Translations under genes and position numbers: made by a program
DNA from: Pomphorhynchus laevis
Taxonomy: Eukaryota > Acanthocephala > Palaeacanthocephala > Echinorhynchida > Pomphorhynchidae
Direction: 5' to 3'
Assembly (NCBI GenBank): GCA_012934845.2
Contig: WNNJ02000878.1
Coordinates: forward strand, 62,001 to 126,000
DNA: 64,000 bases
In this document: piece by piece, positions 35,111-46,335 of the stretch
How the letters are laid out: each line of letters starts with the position of its first letter
How positions within the stretch are numbered: position 1 is the stretch's first letter
Notes under the pieces: generated by a model
What the model was told of the DNA's origin: nothing
The model's input: the letters and a program-made list of their open reading frames with translations, nothing else
Databases searched by the model: none

Positions 35111-35629
35111 TTTATTATTTAGAAAATATAAATAAGAAAAATAAATTTTCAGATCTCGACGAATTTGATGAAAAAATTATATTTTTTATAAAAATAACAT
35201 AAATAATAACTTCTATCTAATTTTATTTCTATCAGTAATAATTTCTATCTAATTTTAGTAATTTTTGTATTCAAAAATTATTATTGCCTTAAAAAAGAAA
35301 GTTATGAATGTGCATTAATGGATTAAGACCGACTATTAAAGTTTGAGTTGTATTTTGAATATAGATGAAAGAATTAATCTAAATGAATATATATAATGGC
35401 CCAGATTAAATAATTTATTTTATCTTACAGTTGTTCACAAAATATTTATTTCTTTTAGGTAGTATAGACAACCGAAGGATATGTACATTTTAAAGTTTTT
35501 GCATATATTCATACGTTATATCCGTAATTGATAACTTTCATTTTTATTATGCGAGTCATAATCTACTTGGTAATCTTGCATAAATTGCAATAATAGCAAA
35601 AAATTATCACATTATATTACTGTTTTCCT
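35111..35629. other. AT-rich spacer, nothing recognised
   Basis: Non-coding; a small ATTTCTATCTAATTTTA direct repeat occurs near 35210-35265. Confidence 0.35.
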
Positions 35630-36390
35630 AATCAGATCAGATAACTGAGTCCATGTATTTTATACGATATATGAATGAAAATAAAGATAAATAATATAAG
35701 ATTGTATACAATTTATATTTATATCAAGTTAAAATTTAAAATTGCAATTTAAAATAAACGTCATTTTTATGAATTGACCAATAAATCGCAGACGTAGTAT
35801 TCGAATAAGGAATAGATGTCATCAGGAGGAACTGCTATGTAATCAAGTTTTGGCAATGATTCCTCCTCCCAACATAGCAGCGGGGCCAAATGCATGCTAA
35901 TGTCGTATTTATATATTGTAAATTTATTATTTTAATAATATTTCGTTGATTTTTACATTGTAAATTTAATATTTTAATAATATTTTTTTGATTTTTACAT
36001 TGTAAATTTAATATTTTAATATTTTTTTGATTTTTACATTGTAAATTTAATATTTTAATAATATTTTTTTGTATTTATATATTGTAAATTTATTATTTTA
36101 ATAATATTTCGTTGATTTTTATATTGTAAATTTAATATTTTAATAATATTTTGTTGATAAATAATTAATTATAAGAAAAAATAATCAAACTTGCTTGAAA
36201 ATTAGCAGAATAATAAGATTTTTTATAATTTTTATTTATTTAACGTTAGAATTTGTTATTAAAATTTAAAATAAAAATCATTTTCTATGAATTAATTAAT
36301 AATTTATATATGATGAATTCGAATAAGGAATATAGGTCATCAGGAGGAACTGATATGTTTTCAGGTTTCAGCCCTATAAAATGTAATTTT
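35630..36390 (-). mobile_element. two antisense PLE 3' ends
   Basis: The first end has the terminal motif at 35630-35661, then the AT tail, TTTTTATGAATTGACCAATAA at about 35765, AATAAGGAATAGATGTCATCAGGAGGAACTG, and the conserved hairpin CTGCTATGT/ACATAGCAG (35832-35840 with 35872-35880, 9 bp perfect). Between 35930 and 36150 a roughly 60-bp TTTTACATTGTAAATTTAAT unit repeats about five times. A second partial antisense tail (TTCTATGAATTAATTAATAA, then AATAAGGAATATAGGTCATC, then AGGAGGAACTGATATG) lies at 36280-36365. No RT is attached. Confidence 0.65.
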
Positions 36391-36829
36391 ATAAATAGGC
36401 CCGTTTATATGGGCCTATTTCGGCTCATAGAAATGATAAGAACAACAGATAAATGCAATTTTTGTATATCACATTCTAGTACGAGGGTGAATGGCTTTTA
36501 ACTGAAAGACTTGTTTGTTATAGTCTGGTATTTAAATTTATACATTTAGAGGGAATTCATTGTGTTTTTAACTAACTTTACCGAGTCTCAGAAAGCACGA
36601 TTAAACAAATTCTAAATTCAATCATTTCAGTCCGGTTTCATAATGGCTTTGTTCGTATCAAATGCAATTTATATAAGGAATAAAATGTCATAATTGTTCT
36701 TAGGATCTATTGGTAAACGTCATCAACTCGGCAACTTTAGACAAATTAAAAATGGTATTTTTCTGATAATATAAATCACAATTATTTATTTTCTCGTTAA
36801 TTAAGTTACGTCATAAATAATATTCAAAA
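36391..36829. other. 5' flank of the CoA synthase gene
   Basis: Non-coding. The short ORF at 36253-36501 overlaps the PLE tail and is not credible. No TATA box or other clear promoter element stands out in the AT-rich background. Confidence 0.35.
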
Positions 36830-38293
36830 ATGACCAAAGATGATTGTCAAACCATGAAAGCACCTGTTTTCAAACTATGTCGACTACCAGCTTCATTTGA
36901 ATTCACGTCTTCACTTTTACAGCAGCTATGCAGAAATAAATTAAACATTCAATTATGTATGCCAGGAAATACATCGCGGTTACGAAAGACGCAATTTATT
37001 AGATTGATTTACCAGTGTGCAGTACTTAATCATGATATTAATACAAATATAGAGTGCTTATTATATGAACCTGATAATTGTGAGTGTGTTCCAATTTCAG
37101 AAAACTCGATTGCGCGTTTACTACCAGACGATAATGAGGATGACGAAAACAATGCCTTCGATTATACTGTTCTTGGGGGCACATTCGATCGAATGCATTA
37201 TGGGCATAAACTATTACTTAGTGAATCTGCTATATTTACCAGAAATTGTCTAACAATTGGTATTACGACTAGCATCTTAAATAAAGAAAAATACTTATGC
37301 GAACTGATTGAGCCGTTTAATGTTCGCGTAGATCACATTTACGACTTTTTAAAACGATGCCATCCTAACCTTTTCGTTGTCTGTAAACCACTGAATGATA
37401 TATATGGACCAGCATTGGATCCCGAACACGAACTACTAGTAGTAACAAATGAAACCGTTCGCAATGTGGTTAATGTACAGAGAGAACGAAAAGAACTTGG
37501 TCGACCCGCTTTAGCCGTACATACAGTTCCGTTGATATTTAGTGACAAGACTAACCAGAAAATGTCATCAAGTCAATGCCGTAAGCATTTAATCGGAACC
37601 TACCTTCGAAATTCCATGTGCAAACCTGGTTCGCCTAAATATGAAAATACTTTTGTTATCGGCTTAACTGGTCCAATATGCAGTGGAAAATCGTCAGTGT
37701 CGAATATTATTTTTAACCAAACGAATGGAGATTTAATAAAAATCGTAAACTGTGACAAAGAAGCCCATGAAACCTATTGCCCAGGAACTGATTTGTATCA
37801 AAAATTGATTGATTCCTTCGGTGATAAAATAATTTCTAAAAATCAAAATTGTCAAAAGCCGGAAATAAATAGAAAGGTATTAGGATCTATTGTTTTTAAT
37901 AATCCAGACAAATTGCAGTTATTAAATAAGTTGGTTTGGCCAGAACTAAGAAAACGAATACTAACGTCAATTCAATCATCAAACTCCACAGTTACCCTTA
38001 TAGACGCTGCTATTCTTATTCAAGCCGAATTTATGGATCTAGTTGACGAAGTGTGGATATGTGCCTTGGATAATAATACTCGAATAAGCCGATTGATGCA
38101 GTGTCGACAATTTATGCATGAAGATGCAATAAGCGTGTCTAATTGTCAGCTTCCGGACGAAGAATATATAAGGCATGCCGATTTGATTTTATCTACGAAA
38201 GGAAACGCAAATGAAACCAATATACAAGTAACAAAAGTATGGGAAAATCTTCTAAAGCGAGTTAGTAACTACCGAAACAATATGTCGACATGA
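36830..38293 (+). CDS. COASY: bifunctional coenzyme A synthase (PPAT + dephospho-CoA kinase)
   Basis: A 487-residue intronless ORF. It catalyses the last two steps of CoA synthesis: adenylylation of 4'-phosphopantetheine to dephospho-CoA, then phosphorylation of dephospho-CoA by ATP. Residues 1-105 are a variable N-terminal region. The PPAT domain (about 112-260) has the nucleotidyltransferase motif GGTFDRMHYGH at 116-126, the VTNETV segment at 205-210 and the KMSSSQCR loop (244-251), equivalent to ISSTxxR. The kinase domain (about 275-480) has the P-loop GLTGPICSGKS at 278-288, NCDKEAHE (307-314), WPELRKRI (370-377), IDAAIL (391-396) and a lid-like RLMQCR. The domain order and length fit animal COASY, somewhat shorter than the human protein of about 564 residues. 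All key residues are present, so it should be functional. No introns interrupt it, and LINE and PLE debris lie on both sides. Confidence 0.95.
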   Translation: MTKDDCQTMKAPVFKLCRLPASFEFTSSLLQQLCRNKLNIQLCMPGNTSRLRKTQFIRLIYQCAVLNHDINTNIECLLYEPDNCECVPISENSIARLLPDDNEDDENNAFDYTVLGGTFDRMHYGHKLLLSESAIFTRNCLTIGITTSILNKEKYLCELIEPFNVRVDHIYDFLKRCHPNLFVVCKPLNDIYGPALDPEHELLVVTNETVRNVVNVQRERKELGRPALAVHTVPLIFSDKTNQKMSSSQCRKHLIGTYLRNSMCKPGSPKYENTFVIGLTGPICSGKSSVSNIIFNQTNGDLIKIVNCDKEAHETYCPGTDLYQKLIDSFGDKIISKNQNCQKPEINRKVLGSIVFNNPDKLQLLNKLVWPELRKRILTSIQSSNSTVTLIDAAILIQAEFMDLVDEVWICALDNNTRISRLMQCRQFMHEDAISVSNCQLPDEEYIRHADLILSTKGNANETNIQVTKVWENLLKRVSNYRNNMST

Positions 38294-38639
38294 TACTATT
38301 AGTTTACAAAAATAATTCATGAATATTGTTGTTTTGTAGTGATCACAAAACCTTAATAGGCGTTTAATCAAATATTTTAAGTGTATCGTCGCGCACCGGT
38401 TATATTATTTTAAAAATCAACTGCAAAACTCAATTATTATCAAGCATTTTTTGCAGTTTATTTTAGAACTAGTATATTTTAATCGAAATGCGAAGTTGGT
38501 GCTTTTCAGACGAATTCGTATTCTTAGATATTAATAATAAGATTTTTTAATAGAACATACATAAGTTGATAAAAACACAAAAACACATAGTTTGATAAAA
38601 TAGCGTGCTTCTATGTTCTATCTTCGCCAACAACTTCTG
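38294..38639. other. 3' flank of the CoA synthase gene
   Basis: AT-rich non-coding DNA; no canonical AATAAA stands out, although AATAATAAG is present near 38531. It ends where the LINE 3' end begins. Confidence 0.35.
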
Positions 38640-41600
38640 ACTTCTTCTATACCTTCACGGCCTCAGTCCAGATGGATCTAAGCCCCCGGCCGCACCAGAG
38701 CGCCGCTTTCGGATTGAACCATTCGGGATCTCTCACCCTTTATAGTCCAGTCGATGCGGACTATGGTCGGTAATCTCGAGATGAGGAGCTTGAGAAACTT
38801 TAGTCTTTGCTTTGGGAGGACGTCCTCTAGAGAAGAAGACTAATCCCGAGATAGCTCAAGTACCCCCAAAGGCGTACTTGAGTTTTCTAATTCAATGACA
38901 TATGATGGGCCCGTTTTAGAGCCCACATAGCTCTCTTCAGGATCTGTTTAAGTCTATTCAGGTCAGCTTTTGTCGGCCAGTTCACCGTAACGATGAAGCC
39001 CAAATATTTTACTCGACCCGTAAAGGTGGGGAATTGTCGAGGCTGCAAAATGGAGGAGAGTGCAGAGAGTGCTAGTCTGTTAATTTTTTTTGGCAGGGGC
39101 GCCATGATAGAAAATCATCAGCTATTTTTTGGAGTTTAAAATAAGATTGGAATGGGTAAGCTGATCTTTTAATCTTAAAAAGAAACGGCTGACTTTTGAG
39201 ACTACATATTTGCACCTGCGTCCAGAAAAGAGGGATGTGGTATCATTAGCATATACCACGAGATGATGATCACGTTTAAAAGCTCTGAATAGAACAATAA
39301 AGGCAGCAAGATATAAGATTAGAGTAATTGGTGAACCTTGAGGCACATCCGTAATAGGGTAAAACTGACGTGCATCAGGGTCGTCTTCGTAAAAGAATTG
39401 CTTGGTTTACAGTAATATCTCCACCCTGTTAACAATTCTCGCAGGCAGCCCGAGGGACCTAAGAGAGGAGATAACGAAGAGAATGAAGATCTGGTCAAAC
39501 GCAGCGGAAAAGTCTAGATAAACAGCCACAGCAAGCTGATGACAGTTATCCTGACAAAATTGATGCAGTACCAATTGCTGAATAGACCGAGCGCCCTTTG
39601 GCAAACCCATGAAAATTCGGTGAGATTAAGTTACGCCTACTTAAATAGTCGCGGATTTTACGCGCAAGCGCTTTTTCGTAGATGGATATGAGGAAATTTT
39701 GAATCGAAATGGGCCGCAGATCTGTAGGACCTGAAACCGATTTTTTCTTTGGTAGAAATATATTTCGGCTACAAATGATGCCGGCAAAATCGGATGGTGA
39801 GGCTAAAAGCATTGTGACGACCACTTATTTTCTTTGATTGGCTGTCAAAAGCTGGCAAACTCGAGAAGAGAGTGGAGCGACGGATTTAGAGGTGCCCGGA
39901 AATGGGCACCAGGAGTTAAGGATATCCGTAACAGTTAAGTCCTGCTCCTGAAGTCACGCCAAGGCGGGATTGGCTAGGGGAGAATGCGTGGCTCCATAAT
40001 TAAGTAGGCCTAGCAACTCCTAAAACTCTATCAAGGCCTACACTAACAATCCAACCCGATGTCCTCTCCAGCCAGCAGACAAACATTTTCTTCTTGAATA
40101 TCCTCCAGAAGGAAGCCTGAGAGTGTTAAGAAGAGTAATACTCGTCCTGTCCCTACTCAACTGGAGCCTATATCTAGAACTCCAGTATTCATTCAAGAGA
40201 ACCTGCTTGAAGGAGCAGAGAGATTGAAAAGGTGTAGCATTTTTGCTATGACCTTAAGTTTTGGAGTGGGATTGTAAATACGACCTCTATAGGTATTCGA
40301 AAGGATCCCGGTAGCTTGCGAAGAGAAGTAGGAAATAAATCCGGTCAAAATCTCATTCCCTATCACGGGGAAGAATTGGATAGCTGCTTGAATGAAGGCC
40401 ACACTTATGTGGTCATAGTGAAACCTCCTTCTAAGCAACATATCCTCCAGCCGCCAGCAGAATAGGTCATGAGAGATAGTCTACTGTTGTCGCGACTGCT
40501 CAGTACAGATGGGTTTTAACAACCACATCATATGTAGCAGTAATATGTCGAGGAGTGAATTTGTTGTATAGCAATGAAAGGTGGAGGTTTGTGGTTTATG
40601 TAAAGGATAGTCATTCCTAACTCTGCGAATTACTGCATTAATTCAACGACCAGTTCTGTCGTTGAAGTCTCCGAGTAACATGTCATAGCCGCTACCTGAA
40701 ATACGGTCCAGGCAATCACGATTTTTGTGAATCTCCCCCTGCCGTATGTAGACATTGGCTATACTGATGCGTTCACCGTTCTTGACAAGTGATATTGCTA
40801 AGCAAGAAAAGGCTGGACATGATTAGTTTAGTAACTGGGAGGACCTTAAGGAGCATTTAACTAATGTTAGAAGATCTTGATAAGAGGAGGAGTGAGTATG
40901 GGTTATGAATAGAGTAAAGTTAGTGATAATGTGCTTTGGGATAAATCGAGTAATGTCCTGGAAGAGACGGATAGACCGCGTCTCCTGAAGGACTATAGCA
41001 TCTCTATCGCAACCAGATAAAAGCCTAAGGGCAGAAGCACCTCCCGAATTCCACAGAATGATATTCAGTGAAGGCTCTTGAGTACTCATTGCATCAGTGT
41101 AACCGGAATTAGACGCCCTCCACCTATTTGGAATTAGAGGCAGAAGGGTAGCCCATTCCGCTACCAGTCACGACAGGTGAGTTGCTTACCAACGAGCAGT
41201 ATCATCATTTCCCTCGTTAGCCAAGTCCAGATCAAATCCTTCCAAGCCAGCGTCAGATCGTCTATGCTCAGCGCTAACCCTGCTCTTTTCTTAGATTTTG
41301 GTGGCTTCTTTATACTGTTGTATTCCCATAAATATAAGAACGGAACGATTCCGCTAATTGTCCCACCAATTTTTTGACCAATTTTTCAAGGTGGATCATT
41401 GATGCATGATGCTTCTCTTCAATAAGTTTCAGAATTTATATATCCAGCATCATTTCGTCTTTCTTGTTAGACGAAACAGCTTCCACGTATCTAGTCGGTT
41501 TTGCTATCACACGTTTGTGTCTCTTTTGGTATGCCTTAAAGATTTTACACTTTCTTAACCATGCTGGGTGCTCACCACAGCAGTTTGAGCAAAATGACTT

Positions 41601-42190
41601 ACCTTCACACATCCTAGGATGTACATCAGTTGTACCACACACCCCGCACTTATGGGAAATTGAACATCCAGCATACCAATGCCCCCACTTATGATAATTG
41701 TTGCAGTAAGAGTACGTTAGTGAGTGGGCTATGATGATTAAAAATCTTAAATTATACCCCATAAAAGGATTGCATGTCGAAATCGACAGTCCTAGAGCTT
41801 CATCCAACGGGTCATTGCAAAACGCCACGGGAATGGGGAAACCTTTAATCCCTTTTATAAAGCGAATGTTAGAGATTTTGTAATCACTTTCTAGGGTTGA
41901 TATATCTTCCACTGAAATGAAGGTTGTTTATCTTTATTGTTGCAAAGATTGGCTTGGAAGAAATTATATCTCGTTCAGAATGTTCGATTTTAAAGTAGTC
42001 GACGTACGACATTGCCAGATCTGGAGTGATGAATGATATTTTAATTTCAGATTCGTAGTATTTTATAGCATTGAATAAGATTCATTTTTAAATTGATCGG
42101 CAAAGCCTCTTATAAAAGCATTAAACATGTTCTGCCTTTCCAGAAGCACCAAGTTTGATAATCACCAGATTGGATAATTTTGGTACCGGG
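38640..42190 (-). mobile_element. two-ORF LINE of the I/jockey type, decayed
   Basis: Minus strand. ORF1 (about 42190-41160): KIEHSERDIISSKPIFATIKINN, then the frame 41912-41436 with three CCHC-like knuckles (CNNYHKWGHWYAGC, CGVCGTTDVHPRMC, CSNCCGEHPAWLRKC), typical of ORF1 RNA-binding proteins. ORF2 starts at 41089: MSTQEPSLNIILWNSGGASA and DRDAIVLQETRSI (endonuclease N-terminus). RT: FLPKKKSVSGPTDLRPISIQNF (39750), AVAVYLDFSAAFD (39530), MPQGSPITLILYLAAF (39346) and HHLVVYANDTTSLFSGRR, where the catalytic YADD reads YAND. Thumb: RQFPTFTGRVKYLGFIVTVNWP..ADLNRLKQILKRAMWALKR (39030-38910). The 3' UTR runs to about 38640. Several frame changes; the YAND change alone would inactivate RT. Confidence 0.87.
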
Positions 42191-42477
42191 AGAATTCCCC
42201 CTCCTGTATATATATTTAAGATAAACTAAATCTCTACTAACCTCCTTTACTGCATTGGTAGGAAAATTCGTTATCATTGAATTCTTTGATCGCTCCGACG
42301 TGTTTAATTTACTTATAATTTTTTCATATATTCTTAGATACGAATTTCAGCTAATTATATAGATTGTATTCATATAATAAACTCAAATCTCTCTACCTCA
42401 TAAAATGAGTTTTCGCAAATGTTTGTGACAATGTAAAAATATTTTATGAATAGAAATTTTATAAATTTTATTTAATA

Positions 42478-42535
<58 letters not shown>

Positions 42536-42839
42536 AATATACATATGTATTTTATTTAATATCTATATATTACAACACACGGTTTCGCTATAAAAATCGA
42601 TATATATTGCATGATATTTCATAATATATAAAATAAACGAAGCATACAATATGCTTTGTTTCTATTTTGAACTTATATAAAACTTATAAACAGAACATAC
42701 TTATGTTCTGTTTGATATTATCTATGTACTATTTTGAAAAAAGAGATCAATCTTTTTAAATTTGGAATTTTGGAGCAGGATCACAAAAGTACTATTTTAT
42801 TTTTATATATATCGCTAGTGCTTAAAGTGTATAAAACAT
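42191..42839. repeat. AT-rich spacer with TA microsatellite
   Basis: A run of about 23 TA/AT dinucleotides lies at 42481-42527. The rest is AT-rich and non-coding. Small palindromic patches occur near 42600-42720 (AGCATACAATATGCTT, AGAACATACTTATGTTCT). Confidence 0.7.
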
Positions 42840-42970
42840 TATATATTTTTAATAGTTGATATGATCCACTATTGATAACGAATTATTGGAGCTGGATCAA
42901 AGAAAAGGTGATGTTTTTTGCTATTTCGATAACTTCTGTTAGTATCTTCAGAAAATTACAGTAATTTTTA
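42840..42970 (-). repeat. copy of the 1.9-kb dispersed repeat, next to a PLE
   Basis: It is the reverse complement of about 2040-2145 up to TTGGAGCTGGATCAAA, then runs as the left arm of the 1928-2082 foldback. On the minus strand 42921-42951 reads CTGAAGATACTAACAGAAGT, then TATCGAAATAGC, with a GAT..AAC-AGAA-GTTATC stem. It directly precedes the PLE RT start at 42985, so it may be the PLE's own 5' terminal region. Confidence 0.5.
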
Positions 42971-42984
42971 AATGTAAACACAAC

Positions 42985-43545
42985 ACGAACGTAGTGAGTT
43001 GAGTTTAGAAACAATTATTACAAGTCACTGTTATATAATGGATAAAAAGGGTATAAAGGTTGAATTAGATAATAAAACTATACCTATATTAAATTGGAAT
43101 CCAAAATTACATAAAAATCCAATTAAACCTAGATTCATATGTAGTGCGTTTTAATGTACATTAAAACCACTTTCTGTCTATATGAATAAAATACTTAAAG
43201 TAATTAACGCACACTTTAAAAAATATTGCAAGGTAATCGAAATTAATACTGGTATAAAACACTATTTCAGTATTAGTTCTACAAAAGAATTGTTAGAATA
43301 CACAAAAGGAATAAATTTCCAGAATATAAATACATTCGATTTTAGTACGCTTTATACAAATCTAGATTTAGTAGATATTAAAGAAGAGTTAGTAAAATTA
43401 ATTAATCTTATATTCGGAAAAAGATATACATATATATGTTAATATTTTCTAAAGATATCATTTGTTCAATAAATCAAAGATTAATTAACGAGTATGATAG
43501 GTTAAGTTGTATAATAGAGAGTTATTGTAATGAAAAATACTATAA
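42985..43545 (+). mobile_element. PLE RT N-terminal part
   Basis: It reads DNKTIPILNWNPKLHKNPIK and PRFICSAF, LKPLSVYMNKILKVINAHF, then 43182-43442 with HYFSISSTKELLEYTKGINF and NTFDFSTLYTNLDLVDIKEE. The 'PKLHKNP..PRFI' and 'FDFSTLYTNL' signatures belong to the PLE RT N-terminal half. Broken; the fragment at 43560-44000 has been placed behind it. Confidence 0.78.
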
Positions 43546-43559
43546 TCGAACAATAATTT

Positions 43560-44000
43560 TTTTTAGATAGATAATTTATTTACAAAGCCAGCGCAATTGA
43601 GTAACAAATAAAAAATAAAAAATATTACTATTCAACAATGTTTATTATATTTTCTTGATTTTGTATCACCATAGTTCACGTGGAACAAAAATTTTCACTA
43701 TTGGTGAACGAAAGCAGCGTGAAACCATTTTTGCTGTACAAATGCTCAAATTATTTCGCAACTCAGTAATCACATCAGCGTAGGATTCGCCACTATTGAC
43801 AGATAGTTTGTGTGCTAGTGTTCGTAGCAATCCAGAAGCAGATGGTCCAATTGCACCATTGGTCGCCATTATAAAGGGACAGAAAATACTACGCTCAATG
43901 TCAATTATTCTTTCCTCGTATTTTGAACGTTTTCTCTTCTCATGGTAATGAAATACCGACTCTATTGATCGAACAATAAATGATAATAATAACAATAAAA
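43560..44000 (-). mobile_element. fragment of an unassigned retroelement-type ORF
   Basis: The minus-strand frame 43995-43666 reads HEKRKRSKYEERIIDIERSI, FCPFIMATNGAIGPSASGLL and RTLAHKLSVNSGESYADVITELRNNLSICTA, then CFRSP. The pattern 'KxxxYxxRxxxxExGxFxPLVxxxxGGxGxxA ... LAxxL ... WLRxxLS' is one I have seen in many invertebrate repeat-derived proteins linked to retroelements. I cannot name the family. It appears to be an insertion inside or between PLE pieces. Confidence 0.45.
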
Positions 44001-44160
44001 ATATACACTGACCATAAAATTCATTAATAAAGGTATAGATAACATAAATATAGGTAGACTTTTAAATAATATGAAAAATAAAAACATAATAGAATCAGAT
44101 ATAAGTGAATATATTCTTCTAAAATCAGGTATAAACTGTCACCGCAATTAGGACGAAAGC
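44001..44160 (+). mobile_element. PLE upstream scrap
   Basis: A short reading (LLNNMKNKNIIESDISEYIL) looks like the region that precedes the PLE RT. Too short to be sure. Confidence 0.3.
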
Positions 44161-44328
44161 CGTACTGAATCGTACTAAATCGTACTAAACATTACTAAAT
44201 CGTACTAAAATGTACTAAACCTTACTAAATCGTACTTAATCGTACTAAATCGTAATAAACCTTACTAAACCGTACTGAACCGTACTAAATCGTACTAAAC
44301 CGTACTAAATCGTACTGGACTTTTCAGA
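44161..44328. repeat. 10-bp satellite, about 16 copies
   Basis: Tandem CGTACTAAAT/CGTACTAAAC units with a strict 10-bp period and mild variation (ATTACTAAAT, CTTACTAAAC). A 10-bp period matches one helical turn, so all units present the same face. Confidence 0.92.
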
Positions 44329-44419
44329 CATAATCTAGAAAAGGAATGAGCTGCTGAAAAAAACAGTTGTATTACGCACAGTGGTATTAAACACAGTTGT
44401 ATTAAGAACATCAAAAGAA

Positions 44420-44994
44420 CATCTAAATTAAAGGATAACTATATAATAACAACTATTGATAAAGCTAATAATAACTTTGTCTTCATATGCAAAAAGCTTT
44501 ATTATGATATACGAATGAAATAGGTTAATTCTAATGATTTAAATGTAAATCCAACATATGAACGTAGTGGGTTAAGTTTAGAAAAATTATTACAAGTCAC
44601 TGTTCTATAATGAATAAAAAGGGTATAAAAATTGAATTAGATAATAAAACTATACCTGTATTATATTGGAATCCAAAATTACATAAAAATCCAATTAAAA
44701 CTTAGGTTCATATGTAGTGAGTTTTAATATACATTAAAACCACTTTCTCTCTATATGAATAAAATACTTAAAGTAATTAAAGCACATTTTAAAAAATATT
44801 GCAAGATAATCGAAATTAATACTGGTATAAAACACTATTTCAGTATTAATTCTAAAAAAGAATTTTTAGAACAGACAAAAGGAATAAATTTTTAAAATAT
44901 AAATACATACGATTTTAGTACGCTTTATACAAATCTAGATTTAGTAGATATTAAAGAAGCGTTAGTAAAATTAATTAATCTTATATTCGGAAAA

Positions 44995-45077
<83 letters not shown>

Positions 45078-46110
45078 ATAATAATTATAACGCCTATCTA
45101 ACAAAAATTAAACCATTAAGTAAATATAAATATATAGATAAAATTGAATTAATAGAATCCTTAAATATTTTGATAAATCAAAATTATTTAAAAGTAGGGA
45201 CATCTATATTTAGACAAGTAAAAGGTGTTCCAATGAGTGGTAATAGTATCCCAATTATAGCTGCCTTGTTTTTAAGCTATATAAAATATGAATTTGTTCA
45301 TAACTGTGTAAAAACTAAATCTAAGCAATATAAATATATGTTTCGATACATTGATGATATATGTGTATTTAATTCTAATAATTTTTATTCAATTAGTGAG
45401 CACATTTATCCAGAAAGCCTTATTCTTAACAAAACCAATATTAATGATAAAGAAGGTGTATATCTAGATATGAACATTAAATTAACATTAACTAAAACTA
45501 ATATAAATTTATATCGTAAAGATGACATATTTAAATTTACAAAAAACATATTTTTGCATGAGCATTCATGCATGCCATTTAATATAAAATATAATACATT
45601 AAATAATGAAATTTTAAGAATTGCAACAATATGTAATGATATTGGATTTCTTCAAAATCATTTAAATAATTTAATAGATACATGTCTTAAACTAGGTTAC
45701 TATAAAAATAACATCAAGCAGAAAATAGTAAAATATTTAAATCAACACAATAATATAAAGAATAAATTAAAACTCTTAAGTGGCAAATTTTTATGGATGG
45801 ATAATAAATAATATACTTTGTATTAGAATAAGATACTAGATAGTTTTATCAGAGGAAATACATCATTAGCATGTATTTGGCCCCGCTGTTATGTCGAATA
45901 GAGGAGTTAGGGGACGAAACCTGATAGCATAGCAGTTTCTCCTGATGACCTCTAATTATTATTCTGATACAACGTATGGTTTTTATTAGTCAATTCATAA
46001 AAATGACGTTTATTTTAAATTTCAATTTTTTATTTTAACTTGATTTAAATTATAGAAAATCTAAAAACAATTATCAATTTTATTATTTAATTATAAAATA
46101 TTGATTTATC
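44420..46110 (+). mobile_element. Penelope-like element RT (best copy) with 3' end
   Basis: Upstream: KDNYIITTIDKANNNFVFICKK (about 44440-44510). N-terminal half 44600-44990: PKLHKNPIK, HYFSINSKKEFLEQTKGINF, TYDFSTLYTNLDLVDIKEAL. A TA microsatellite (45000-45075) has expanded inside the RT. C-terminal half 45170-45811: SIFRQVKGVPMSGNSIPIIA, KYMFRYIDDICVF (catalytic YIDD), GVYLDMNIKLTLTKTNINLY, NEILRIATICNDIGFLQNHL and YKNNIKQKIVKYLNQHNNIK. The 3' region follows with the conserved hairpin GCTGTTATG/CATAGCAG (45885-45935) and the CAATTCATAAAAATGACG box (about 45993). It is broken but recognisably one element, and RT is followed directly by a 3' region rather than by an endonuclease. Confidence 0.85.
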
Positions 46111-46119
46111 ATTATTATG

Positions 46120-46335
46120 TTTTGTTTATTTTTCACGTTTAAGAGAACAGGTAATGACAAATAGCTAGGTCGCGTAGCGCATAGAGTGAAGGTGGTAGAT
46201 CTTTATAGATCTCGGTACAGCATGCAAACGCCTTAAGCAGGGCAGCCCCCTGTCAGATGCTGCTGGATGGCCCGTTGTAAGTTTAGTCTGAGTCAACTAA
46301 ACTAGGTGGCGACACCGGAAAAGCAACGTCAAAAA
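46120..46335. other. GC-richer segment of unknown nature
   Basis: About 200 bp with clearly higher GC than its flanks (GTCGCGTAGCGC, GGGCAGCCCCCTGTC, GGTGGCGACACCGG). It contains short self-complementary stretches (GGGCAGCCCCCTG; TAGATC..GATCTC). It sits between a PLE 3' end and a PLE endonuclease piece and could be a SINE or the 5' UTR of an element. No A/B boxes convinced me. Confidence 0.3.

Noticed and set aside
45895-45960. Hammerhead ribozyme in the PLE 3' region (GGGGACGAAAC and CTGATGACC)
   Set aside because: GAAAC and CTGATGA both occur here, but the other copies at 16.8, 17.5 and 35.8 kb lack the GAAA part. Stem II also cannot abut the core, so the similarity is probably chance; only the GCTGYTATG/CATAGCAG hairpin is conserved.
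46140-46230. tRNA or tRNA-derived SINE head
   Set aside because: TAGGTCGCGTAGCGCATAGAG looked like a D-arm/A box, but no B box (GGTTCGANNCC) follows at the right distance.
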